Positions 1 to 10,590 of a DNA stretch of 64,000 bases are shown here, in pieces (the first letter of the stretch is position 1; every line of letters starts with the position of its first letter). The DNA comes from Lateolabrax maculatus (taxonomy: Eukaryota > Chordata > Actinopteri > Acropomatiformes > Lateolabracidae). The position numbers and the translations under genes were made by a program. The notes under the pieces were generated by a model. The model made no database searches. It was not told the origin of the DNA and was given only the letters and a program-made list of their open reading frames with translations. The DNA lies in contig CM062218.1 in the NCBI GenBank assembly GCA_031216445.1, positions 2,902,001 to 2,966,000 of the forward strand, read 5' to 3'.

Positions 1-3000
1 CACAGACAGTGCAGTTTTCCCAGCAAAATCCCTCTAAAACACCAGTGATTTCTGTGTTTTTCTCCCCTGCTGCTTGTGAAATAATTGCAGCGCTGCCTTT
101 GAAAAACATTGTCTTTCATGGTAAACAATAAGAAAAAAAGGTGTGGAGGAAAAATCCATTTTAAGTGTTGTCATTTTGCTTTTTCAGAGGTGAAAATGGC
201 AAATATCGATTTCTGGGCTCAATTCTTTCTTTGTGCCTCGAACTATCAGACAGCAATCTACGACTATTTCTGACAGGGAACAGATTCTTCTTCTTGTCAG
301 TACGCAGCAATTACTATCTGCAGAAATGACTTCTTAAAATGAGAGCGACATGGCTGATAAAAGGATCTGTACATCTGTATATACGTGCCTTTGAGTTTGT
401 CTATGTGTATGTGAATGGGTGCGTGTAGGTTTATGAACGCATGTGTTTTTCTTGGCTCGGTGACATTCCTGTGACACCATGGTTGTCTCGTCTGTCCAAA
501 TGGCCAGTCAGCAGTCCACCATGCTAAGCTGGCATCTGCGAGATAAAGCTCCCTCATGCAAAAAAAGTGATGAAACAGGAAGGTGATGTCATCCCGTCCG
601 CTCAGAGAAAGAGAGAGAGAGACTAACGAGGTCCAAAAAAAAGGAAAAAATCCCAACAACCTCTTCAGCTGCTGAGCGCTCGACCCCTGCACTCGAGGTA
701 ACCGACCAAAAACGTCACCCAGCTGTCCTGCAGCGACGGGGAAGTGATGTCACCCTGCTGGCTGCCACGCCGCTCCTTCCCAACACGACTCTGATACAAA
801 TGAAACAGAAAGCTCAGTGAAAGATCTCACAGCTCTGATCTTTCGGCGTCGTGACAGAGACGACTTTGTTTAATTAAATGTTAATCCTGAGTGAAACAGG
901 AAGATGGATTTCAGGCGCAAATTTTGTTCTGAGAGAGCTTTTTCACTTCATTCAAAGCTCACTAGGTCTGTAAACAAAGTCACGCAGCTTTTAGAGGGAA
1001 ACTGTGGTGGACCAAGACAGTGGTAGTGACGGTGGTACACCTACACCTAAACAGTGGCTGCGGTAAACTTGAATTAATCTCAGTTACAATCATTTTGGAG
1101 CTCTTTTCATAGTCTGTTTTTCTGTGAAAAAGTTTATTTTGTTATGCTGTAATGTTTGCACTATAAGGTCCTTTTCTTTTGCCAGTTATGTTAACCAATA
1201 AGGAATATTGCTGTTTGTCTGTAACCTCTATGTTAGACCCTTTGTCTGCAGATTCTGGTGTTTAGTTTGGGGTTTTTCCTGTGTGTATTGTTGAGGCCTA
1301 ACCAATGTGTTGCTTTACTCAAATATTTGCACGCCCATCTTTATAAAATATCTCAAAACCTGCACTGTTTACATCCGTGTGTACTAAGTAACAGTCTTCT
1401 TCCCTTTCGCTGGCCCATTGCTCTGTTTCTCTGGCACGTTATCGCCACAGACTGTCGTTTAGTGGAAACCATTGGCAGGAATATGTCATTCCACTGGCGC
1501 GCTCATGCACGTGCATATGCTTCCTCACACCTTCCCTTACACTCCTCTACTCTGCTGCTGTAACAGCCTCCACTCTTCTGGTTTCAGGCTTCTACATTCA
1601 GCCACAGGAGCATTAGTGTGGTCCAACACTGATGTTGGATGATGAGGCCTGGCTCGACATCGAAGGTCCAGTTCATCCCAAAAGGTTTTGGATGTGGTTG
1701 AGGTCAGGGCTCTGTGCAGGACAGTCAAGATCTTCCACATCAAACTGGGAAAACTGTTTCTTTATGAACCTGGCTTTGTGATGTTGTGAGAATATATAAT
1801 TGTGTGCTTTAGCATTAAGATTTCCCTTAGTTTGAACTAAGGCACCTAACAAAATTAAAAAAATTAAAAAAACAGACCTAGATCCAAAGTTGGGCATTGG
1901 ATGAATTGAATACATTGGAATATAAATACATACATAAATACATCTCTTTTTATACAGACTGCCGTATGGGTCTATAAAAAGAATATATATGATCAAACAT
2001 TTCAGCCAGTAACTTTCCACTCAGCACTTGAGGCTTTCAGGTACGTGGCTGGAATACAATTTGACTGCACTGGAGGTTGGTGTCCAGTCCACTTACTACA
2101 GTGAGATAATGGGAGATTTCTGGCTCAGACCAAAAAAGTGTCATCCTGAAGAAAACCAACCTCATTACTGACTTTCTGATTGAAATGTCAAACTACAACC
2201 CAGTCGCTTTCCAGACTATTTGGTTTAAGTTTAAACTTTTTTTTTCTACCAAAAGCCTGCAGCGAAACATCATATCACCGAAGCCCTGCAGCTTCCTTAG
2301 GCAGAGAGCAATTATTTGGAATTAAATTCCATTCACTGTTCAGCCAGCAGCAAGAACAAGGTAAGGTCTGACAAGCCATCAACTGGGAAAAGGAAAGAAG
2401 CGCTGCAGAGTGAGTCTTCCGTCCACTGAGCTGTCTTTTTATCATTAACCTTGAAGAATGTTGACTTTTAACAAGCTCACTTCTCCTCTGCTGCTTTTAA
2501 ACATCTTATTTAAGCCGACAGGTGAGGGAGGAGCTCTTAAACCATACCTCGGTCTTTGTGCTTGCTTCTACAGGCCTGATGAGCTAGGGACCCGTGGCTC
2601 TCTCAAAGGTCCTGCAGCAACAATTGTTTAGGTAACAGAGAGTGTTCATCACTCAGACAGGATTCGATCCAGCGAGTTTACTTAACTGCTGCCTGGCAAC
2701 GTTTTCTCAAATCAAGAAAGAAACTCCCTAAACTGCAAAGACGTGATGAAGAGGAGGGTGGGTTGCATGCTTGGATGGATGCACAAAGCACTGATCAGGG
2801 TTTGTGTACTGCATCTCGCATATTGTTAGGTTTAGATTGAAACAATTTGGTTAATGTTAGGGAGAGGTCGTTGTTCTGTTAAATACTGAAAAAGTCAACG
2901 CATCCTTCAGGTTAGCACATGGACATCCATACATTCCTTGCAGATGCTGGGTAACAATTGTCTGCACATTAAAGATGAAAAAATAGCTGCACACTGCAGT

Positions 3001-4070
3001 CTTGTTCCCAAACAGACCATTAGTTTCAACCACAAACAGACTGAAATTTTGTTAAGTCCAATTAAAATAAAAATGGAATCAGGAATGAGACAGCAATGTG
3101 TTGGTTGTATAATAAATGCATTAGCTACTGCAATTCTTTTTAATTTCTAATCAAAGCCCATTTCTTACCTTGATGTCTAGATGTCTTTTGAACTACAAAT
3201 GATCAAGTTAATGCTTTACTGAGCTTTCATATTACTGTATAAATTGTGGTATTGTATAGATGTGATGTAATCTGCTTGTACAAATATATCCTGTTTGTCA
3301 AGGAAAACCCGGCAAAGGAAGCTGAAGTGCTCCAAACCATACCAATACCATTGTAACAAGGCAACATACAGTTGGCGGACAGGCAGGTCAAAAAGTAATA
3401 CCAGAAAGTGTAACTTCAGCCATTTTTAAATCACTGATATAACCTTATTTCTAAAGCCGTTTTATCTGTAGTAATGGGACAGGTTTTAAGTCTTCACCAT
3501 CATCGTGCCAAACTGTAAAGCGTGTGACCCGAGAGCAGCTGAGGAGAGTTCACGGTCGAGTTTAATCACTTGATCATAAACCTCTGAGAACGCCTGGCGG
3601 ACAGAAAAATATTCCTCACAGGAGGCCCATCCATCACATTAGTTAGATGGAGTTTCTTTTGACTTTTGTCATAAATACAGAGAGAAAGTCACATTTTGTA
3701 TTCCTAGAAAATGTGTTTCTGTGTTTCTGTGTTCTCCACAGACCTTCCATCCACAGATTCTCCGAGAGCTGTTTACGAAGGTTTGTCTCCCAGGCGGCTT
3801 TGAATGACTACAACACACAGCAGAATAATTGGAAAATATGGAAACAAACCGTGACAAGAAAAGCCTGGAGTCTGTAGTTGTTCCACAAAAGCAGAAAATT
3901 TGTGTTCGGTGAGTTTTTGATTGTTTGCAAACCTTGTTTCTGTGCACAAAACAAGGTCTGCATGAAGAGAGTACAATCCCACTTTATGAACAAGACTCAC
4001 TGTGCAGGGGAGGAGGATGTCTTGTATGACTTCAAACTGAGCACATTAAATCCTCTCACACGCACGCTAC
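1..4070. other. cacng7 intron 3 (partial), no exon seen
   Basis: Mostly AT-rich unique-looking sequence. The one interpretable item is the Tc1-like fragment at 1535-1880. The longest open frame (297-692, minus) does not resemble the missing cacng7 exon 4 or any protein I know, and it opens through low-complexity GA sequence. Nothing else was supported. Confidence 0.6.
1535..1880 (-). pseudogene. Tc1/mariner-like transposase fragment (3' part, dead)
   Basis: Minus-strand translation shows the C-terminal hallmark of Tc1-like transposases, DLDCPAQSPDLNHIQ, followed after a frame break by a WDEL...RARPHHPTSVLDHTNA stretch. In intact elements this region contains the last catalytic acidic residue downstream of the PDLNPIE box. 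Here the box reads PDLNHIQ. Only about 100 codons survive, split over two frames, and similarity fades left of about 1535 and right of about 1880. No terminal inverted repeats were found. It lies in intron 3 of cacng7 in the same orientation as the gene. Confidence 0.8.
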
Positions 4071-4211
4071 CTGACAGGATGAAGAATATTCCGGACACGA
4101 AGGCGAGGATGGTGCGCTGCGGCCGGATGTGTCCAATGTTGCTGATGACAAAAGCGGTGAAGACGAAGAGCAGGGAGACCATGGGGAAGGGAGTGGCAGT
4201 TCGGACCATTT
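4071..4211 (-). CDS. cacng7: cacng7 coding exon 3: TM2 and start of TM3
   Basis: A 141-nt exon completing K95 and encoding residues 96-141, ending in phase 1. It encodes MVRTATPFPMVSLLFVFTAF and onward through TM2, then the short cytoplasmic link GHIRPQRT, then TM3 start ILAFVSGIFFILSG. These blocks are strongly conserved among gamma-5 and gamma-7. The acceptor is CGTCCTCCAG and the donor GTAGCG (weaker than average). The reading frame stays open past the donor for about 25 codons into the intron, but the residues stop resembling the family exactly at the donor. The following exon, expected to finish TM3, was not found in the remaining 4 kb. Confidence 0.95.
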
Positions 4212-4489
4212 CTGGAGGACGGGGAGGATCGTGGGAGAGGATAAGAGAAGGACAGAGATGATTAAAACAAGATCATGCAGAGAATAGCAGAAGAAAAAGG
4301 TTGAATAAAGACGTGAATTAACTTCAGAAAGGAAAGACAGAATGCTACCAAAATCCCATTAATTCTGGCATGTTTTAACAATTTATCTGAAAGATTCCCC
4401 CCCTTTAAAGAGTCTTTGTTACTATAAGTCTAAAATGCAGCAAACTTAAAAAACTTAAATCCTTGATAAACTTTACAGTGAATCATAAA

Positions 4490-5130
4490 TAATTCTAAAT
4501 GTTAAGTCGTCGATTTATTTAAAGAGACATTTACAAACAACAAACGTCAAATGCTTTACAGAGAGATTAAATTATGGGATTATTTGACTGAAGATTACAA
4601 TCAAACAAAAAAACAGGAATCATCAAATTAAAACACAGACATAAATAAGAAGATACAAGTAAATTAAAAAACATGGAATATCATGATAAAAACAAACAAC
4701 AAATAAAATACCAACAGATAAGTGTGGTCAGGCATGTCTTCATTATGACAATTAAGAGATTAAAGAAAAGAGATGGGTCTTCAGACGGGTTTTAAAGATA
4801 TCAACGGAGAGGGAGGATCTAGATCTAGGGGTCCAAGTCAGGTTTTTTGATCAGAGGGTGAATGACAGCAAGTTTAAAGCAAGCTGGGACACAGCCACTG
4901 ACCAGAGAACTATTCATTTTTGATAAAATACGAGGCCCAACAGTGTCCAGCACTTCCTTAAGTAGACCTGAGGGAAACAAGGGATACGTACTCGGGTTCA
5001 TATGTGAGCCAATATGTGTCAAAGAGGAGAGAGAAAATCGGTTCAAAGTTAATGAGAACTGAAGAGCATGAGCTTGACTCTGACGGATCGTAGGAGGGCA
5101 GGGAGATCTCAGATCAAACAGTGCTGGTAA
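4490..5130 (-). mobile_element. L2/Rex1-like LINE fragment, internally deleted
   Basis: Minus-strand frame 5046-4825 reads LLKEVLDTVGPRILSKMNSS, SGCVPACFKLAVIHPLIKKP and DLDP. This is the N-terminal reverse transcriptase block common to fish L2/Rex1-type LINEs. Immediately downstream (about 4800-4750) a second frame reads VDIFKTRLKTHLFSLIS then stop, which is the extreme C-terminus of the same protein class. Most of the RT (including the catalytic YADD region) is therefore missing between these two pieces. The rest, to about 4490, is AT-rich 3' UTR-like sequence. Boundaries are approximate. Confidence 0.8.
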
Positions 5131-6747
5131 GACACTTGGAGTTTATCTATTTTCCATTTTATTTTGTTGCGGTTGTAATTTTTTGTGTGTTAAAACTGTT
5201 GATCATGACAAACTATGAATATTAAATTTGCCTATGTTCTTTTAATCTTTTAAATTAAAGGCATTAAGATGGCTTTTTTGTCTTTGTGGTAGCTTTTTTT
5301 TATATATGTTGCTGGGTTTAAAACTTCATCAGTGATCTGATCCACAGTTAGAATAACAGAACACATCTTTTCTGATGACAGGATAGTTTTTATTTAACAG
5401 TTTTTTCAGGTTTGTATAAATTTCCACTGCATACTTATAACCAGAGCTCTGCTGGAGCTCACTCAGCACATGATTTATTCAGCAACCTCTCCCACAGTGC
5501 CAGTACAGTGTTGTGACTTGTGTGTCTCCACCTGAGGACATTTATCTAGCATTAAACGGACCAAATGTCTTCCCCCTGGTGTCCCCAACAACAGTGTGTG
5601 TTTTACTTCAAAGAGCTGCGTCGGGGAGAAAACGCTGAAGCCGGTTCATACTGTCAACATCTTAAATCATTAAAACAGCTCAAAGACAAAATTGTTCCGT
5701 TGGGAGCTTCAGCAAGCTCTCAACATTAATTTACTGTTTGACCAAAAAAAAAAAAAAAAATCAGTATACACAGATTTTTATTTAAAAAATAGATATGGTT
5801 CTTCACAAGTTCTTTGGCCAGCAGTTTGGAGATTTTCACCGGATAGCAATGGAGGTTTATATGAATTATTCTGGAGTAGACTGAAAGATTCAGGGAAAAA
5901 ATAGATATGGAAAAACAGCTCTACTTTAAGTTTCTTCCACCAATGTTGGGACTTTAAGTAAGCGTTACAAGAACCACAAACAGGGCTGGAGGAGAGTATT
6001 TGTTGGCAGGTGGAGAGAAAGGTGTTTTCATATCAGGTACGAGGCCCGGGTACTGTACACAGTGTTCACACTAATCAAACAAAATGGATTTTGGTGTCAA
6101 GTGTACTCGGATCTGGGCCCGGGTCACTGATGTTAAAGCCTCCTCTTAATCTCAACAACTATATGTGTAGTTCACAACTGTCTCGTCCTGTCAGTAGGTA
6201 GAAGGAAGACGGGGAGTAAAACAGAAATACATCTGGTTTGTTCAGTGTTTTCTGTTTTATGAAGCTGTTCACAGGTGGTTTTAGATCAAGAACCTCAGCG
6301 TTCTTTCTTAACCTCTTATTTTGTAGATCACACATGTCATGAATACAATAACCTTGTGTACGATCTTGTGTTGGGGATATACAGATGTTTTACATCTTTA
6401 ACACATTTAATTACTGAAATATCTTCATCTACATCATTTAAGAGTTCTTTCATTCTGTTTGCGTTGTTTGCCTGGAGACGATGTATGAAAGTGTGCAGAT
6501 TCTAGTGTTTACATGTGATTGTCCTTCCAGCACCTAATAAACCTTTGCAGCCAGTTGCGCGGTGGATCAAGACTGCATCAGAACCTCCAGGAAATTCAAG
6601 AATAAACAATATTACCCCTTTTGGAGGCAAACAAGTATTGTATATATCACAGTTTTATATCTGAGATTCATTTCTAACAACAAACACTGGCATGTATATC
6701 ATATGTAACTTTTAGTTTCCTTTTAAATACCACACAGTTTTTATTAG

Positions 6748-6749
<2 letters not shown>

Positions 6750-6789
<40 letters not shown>

Positions 6790-6790
6790 T
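6750..6790. repeat. (ATT)n microsatellite
   Basis: About 13 near-perfect ATT units in cacng7 intron 2, followed by degenerate TTTATTA sequence. Confidence 0.95.
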
Positions 6791-6965
6791 ATTATAGTTT
6801 ATTTTATTAGTTTGACTTTTTCTAACTTTGAGATGAACCTCTTTGATTCATAAATCACACTGAGTAGTTTCTGCCGTTCAATGTCATTACCTTATTCAGT
6901 AACAGTAATGATAAAAACAGTGTTAAAGGGAAGTACATTTGTGCATAAATATACTTAAAACTTAC

Positions 6966-7052
6966 TGAGTATGTTGGCTGTATTTTCTGTCGTGATCTCT
7001 ATCTCTGGCTCGGTGAAATACTCTGACGCCACACATCTGCCCTTTTCTGGTC
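6966..7052 (-). CDS. cacng7: cacng7 coding exon 2: extracellular loop
   Basis: An 87-nt exon encoding codon 66 (completed), residues 67-94 and one base of codon 95. It reads PEKGRCVASEYFTEPEIEIT and continues to NIL. C72 is expected to pair with the GLWRVC cysteine of exon 1, as in claudin-type folds. The KGRCVASEYF string is characteristic of gamma-7; gamma-5 has a different string here as I recall it. The acceptor is excellent (GCTCTCTCTCTCAG) and the donor is GTAAG. The exon is flanked on its upstream side by a long purine-rich (plus strand) tract that supplies the pyrimidine tract of the acceptor in the transcript. Confidence 0.95.
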
Positions 7053-7521
7053 CTGAGAGAGAGAGCAAAAAGGGAACAAATTGATAAAGAAAGAATGGGA
7101 GAGGAGAGAGATGAGTGGGAGTTATTTGGAAGGTCTTCTTTGGGTCACAAGCAATACGGAAATATTTGCATATGGAAAGAAATCCAGAATAAACAAACAA
7201 AAAAGAGGTTACAAAACACAAAGAAAGGGCAGACAGAGAGACCGAGACTGAGCGACGGCGGAGACAAACAAAGAGATTTAAAAAGGACGAATGAAAAGAG
7301 AGGTGAGAGAGGACGGAGGGACCCCAAAAGAGAGGACGAAAGAGAGAAACAGGGAGGCAGACAGTGGAAGTGAGAGAAACAGTGAATTAGAGGTGGAGAC
7401 AGATGGAGGTCAGGGGGTTCAGGAGAAAACAAGGTTTGAGCTGAGAGAGAGAGGAGCTGAATACGGACACAACAATTAACCTCAAACTGTAGGCACCGAG
7501 AGGGAGTACACACACACACAC

Positions 7522-7563
<42 letters not shown>

Positions 7564-7667
7564 ACACACACACAAAACAGACATCTATATACACAAAAAT
7601 ATGTCAACAAAATGATGCATACATGTACAGACAAACATGATTTTTTTTCCTTCTGTCTCACTCAACC

Positions 7668-7699
<32 letters not shown>

Positions 7700-8984
7700 C
7701 CACCCACACACACACACACAAAGCCGTTTCAAATGCCACCAACGTTTTTCCTCCTCTGACCTTTTGTACCAGGCGTCAGACAACAGGGAAACACAAACAT
7801 GGCCGCCTCCCCAGAGCAACACCATCATGACCCGAGACACAGAGACAGCTACTGCAATAAGGACGGTTATTTGTATCTGCGGTGTCCACCCTGCTGTGTG
7901 TGTTTGAGTGCATGCATGAATGAACTCTTATCTCTCTTTTTTTTTTTTTTTGTTGGTTGCACCGTGATCTTTAAAGGAAAAATTCAACCAGAGGTGACTT
8001 CACTGACTCGCTCCTTGTCTGTGTTTAGTTTAAACATAATATTTGGCTGTAAATGATCCAATATTTGATCTGACATTAGGGTCAGAGGTTAAGGTTATAA
8101 TGGTCATCGTGTACTGTTGAAAATCAGTGTCACCCTGAAATGAAAAGCTGAACAGCTCTTTAAAATGACCCTCTGAGTCTTCCTGCACTGGGTGGTCTGA
8201 TTGGTTCCATTCACACTCTGCTGCGGTATTTTGTGCAGTCACAATGTAATCTGCACTACCACAGGAATAAAACTGTGATGTGATATTTTTAGTATGTGCA
8301 TCGTCACAACAGCGAGGAGCACAGTCAAACTAATTTGCACGTTCTTGCAAAATGGGGGGTGCTGCATTATTCTCTATTGCAATGACCCCGAGAGGAGGCT
8401 TATTGACATAATTACACATGAAAACAAAAGGAAACGGGAATAAAGTAAGTGGACAGTGACACCTATTGCCTAGTAATTGAAATTAAAAACTGGACAAATA
8501 CAGCACAATAATAAATCAAGTGATAAGTAATTACATAAATACATTAAAAAACTAACTACTGTAACTAACCAGCACATTTTCTTTTTTTTAGTGCTCCTGT
8601 TTTTGGTTGCACTCCAGTCATTCATGCTCACATGGCTCCACCTGCCGAACAGTACATTGTTCTATATTTTTGCGCACATGTGCGTTGAAGCGAGTGTCAA
8701 TCTTGTCTCCTAGCAATTGTGGTAAACAGTCAGATTTTGAGGCTTTAAGTCGATTGTGGACTGAAATAACAATAAATGTAATGGGGGGATTTATAAGGGG
8801 ACTCATAATTGCCTTGGCTTAGGCTAGGCTTTCCTAGCCTACAAAGAGGGTTTTTCAAGTTAATAAGAACTGATATTAGTAAGATAAATACAAAAAAATA
8901 TATAAATAAATAAATAATAATTCAAAATGCCTCCCAAAACAACTAAATATAATCAACAAATAGTGACATGAATTTGTTACCAAC
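7053..8984. other. cacng7 intron 1 (between coding exons 1 and 2)
   Basis: Contains a purine-rich tract (about 7055-7480 on the plus strand) and two large CA blocks (7508-7574 and 7667-7720). The CA block ORFs are low-complexity artefacts. The 7.8-8.98 kb part shows nothing recognisable. Confidence 0.7.
7508..7720. repeat. Two (CA)n microsatellites
   Basis: (CA)n at 7508-7574 with one CG interruption and one TC interruption, and a compound CA block at 7667-7720 with AAACACACCC interruptions. They are separated by about 90 bp of unique sequence. Confidence 0.95.
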
Positions 8985-9180
8985 CTGCCACGAAGCAGAC
9001 CCTCCAGAGGCCGGAGTGCAGCGCCATCTTGACCTCGGTGGTCTGGTTCTGCTGCAGGACGATTCCCTCCTCCATCAGCAGCCAGTAGTCTGTTGACACG
9101 GCGACGCCCACCAACAGCAAACCACAGGCCCCGAAAACCGACGAGAGCAGCGTCAGGGCCCTCGTACTGAACGAACTCAT
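8985..9180 (-). CDS. cacng7: cacng7 coding exon 1: N-terminus, TM1, start of extracellular loop
   Basis: Voltage-dependent calcium channel gamma-7 subunit, a type II TARP of the claudin/PMP22 superfamily. Members are four-pass neuronal membrane proteins that modulate AMPA receptors and calcium channels. This exon encodes residues 1-65 plus one base of codon 66. Residues 8-28 (ALTLLSSVFGACGLLLVGVAV) are TM1. The loop holds an N-glycosylation sequon N45-Q-T and the superfamily GLWRVC motif at 57-62. The wording (TTEVKMALHSGLWRVC) fits gamma-7 better than gamma-5 as I remember them. The ATG at 9180 is taken because it directly follows a strong acceptor (pyrimidine tract then CCACAG) and matches the family start. 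Oddity: the donor is GTTGGT, not GTRAGT. A more consensus-looking GTAAC lies 4 nt downstream, but using it would break the frame with exon 2. Confidence 0.95.
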
Positions 9181-9949
9181 CTGTGGAGGAACAGGAAAAA
9201 GAATCGCACTGGTCAGACGTGGATAGAAAGGAAGAACAGAACAGAGTGATGGAGGACTTTAACAACAAAAACAATACATGTCAAGATGTGAGAAAGAGGA
9301 GGTGATGAGAACACAGACCAAGATTGATTTAATTTATTGATTTTGAATTTTAAAACATGCACAAGCAGATCAGGGAGGTACGGAAACAACGGTGAGGAGT
9401 TTGATTTAAATCTTTCTTGACTTTCATTGACTTCAGCTATTAAATATGTATGTACTATTGGACAGGAGAGGAGATGAAAGAAGAGAGGAGAACAACCTTG
9501 GACGAACTGAATCATTTTCATGTTGATAATAACAAACACTCCCATTTCAAAAAAATAAACCAGTTCTCATCATCATTAAAGCACTGAGCTGTTCCTCATA
9601 TCAAACCTTAGGGCTCAAAATATTTTTTTTTAACACATCGAAGGACTATGGTTGAAAGCTTTTGCAAAAAACATGAAGTGCAGGTAGAATTCAAGACCTG
9701 GGAGATAAAATAAACTGAAAATCAACAACAAGGCAGAGTACGAGGCCATGACACAATAAAAGAGGCTCTGAATTTAAGAAATTGTGGGGATTGAAGAAAA
9801 ACAGGCCTTGACACAGGAAGTGTGGGAGGTGTAGAAGTCTTCTAATAAAACATTAATGTAATGAAAGCAGAGAACAGGCAACCACTGGCAGAACGGCCAC
9901 AAATTCCCAAAGCCAGGGCACCACTAAAAATTAAGTACCAACAAAAACA

Positions 9950-10590
9950 GAAACGAAGGCTGCAATCAGGTGAATCAGCTGAAAACTGCCAAGGCTGCTC
10001 GCCCTGATGATATTCCACCTGAAGTCGCCCTTAAGGTAGACAATTAACTTTGGGAGAATTTGGGAAGAGGAAAAGATGTGGATACATTGGGAAACTGCCA
10101 AGAAAGAGAAGAAAATCAAACAACTCCTGAGGGACCACCCTACTTTCTGTGCAAATAATATTCTCAGCCGGGTCGTCCTCAACCGTTGAAGCTGTAGACA
10201 AGAGGCTCCAGGACCAGCATGCAGGATTCAGGAAAAATCGTTCAAGCACAGACCCCATAGTAACATTGCGTTGAACAGTCTATTGAATACAACATGTCCC
10301 TGTACATCAACTTCATCGACTCTGAAAAAGGGTTTGACAGCTTAGACAGGACAACACTATGGCGCCTAATGGACCACTATGGAATCGAATGATGGAAACA
10401 ACTGAAGGGAAAAGGAATGGGATTCAGTGGAGAATGTGGGAGCAACTGGATGACCTTGACATTTCCTTTCACACACACACACACAGATATAAATGCAGGA
10501 GAAGACGGAGAGACTCTCAGAAGCTGCAAGAAAACTTGGTCCCTTGGCTCCTCTCAGAGGAGCAAAGGGCTTACATTAATTGCCAAAAAT
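9950..10590 (+). pseudogene. Non-LTR retrotransposon reverse transcriptase fragment
   Basis: Plus-strand frames contain successive RT signatures: LKTAKAARPDDIPPEVAL (about 9977-10032), LQDQHAGFRKNRSSTDPIVT (about 10203-10262), then FIDSEKGFDSLDRTTLWRLM and DHYGIE (about 10310-10390), then GIQWRMWEQLDDLD (about 10420-10460). The pieces are in shifting frames with stops. After QLDDLD the expected FADD catalytic aspartates are absent, because the text jumps straight to SFHTHTH, where a short CA tract sits. The copy is dead. The clade is uncertain (RTE- or related type). Confidence 0.8.

Larger units (their letters stand above)
4212..6965. other. cacng7 intron 2
   Basis: Holds the L2-like LINE fragment (4490-5130), a 17-base A-run near 5744-5760 and an ATT microsatellite (6750-6790). 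The remainder is AT-rich with no supported feature. Confidence 0.7.

Noticed and set aside
297..692. 131-codon minus-strand frame as cacng7 exon 4
   Set aside because: It starts from GTG, shows none of the TM3/TM4 or GFYRPR-type tail residues of the gamma-7 family, and runs through GA-rich simple sequence.
2655..2680. B-box-like GATTCGATCC word suggesting a tRNA-derived SINE
   Set aside because: No A box at the right distance upstream and no SINE body or tail.
7145..7594. 149-codon minus frame rich in Cys/Val and Leu/Ser
   Set aside because: It is the translation of a CA microsatellite and a purine tract; partly overlaps intron 1 of cacng7.
9931..10258. Minus-strand frames over the RT fragment
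   Set aside because: Shadows of the plus-strand non-LTR RT, which carries the recognisable motifs.
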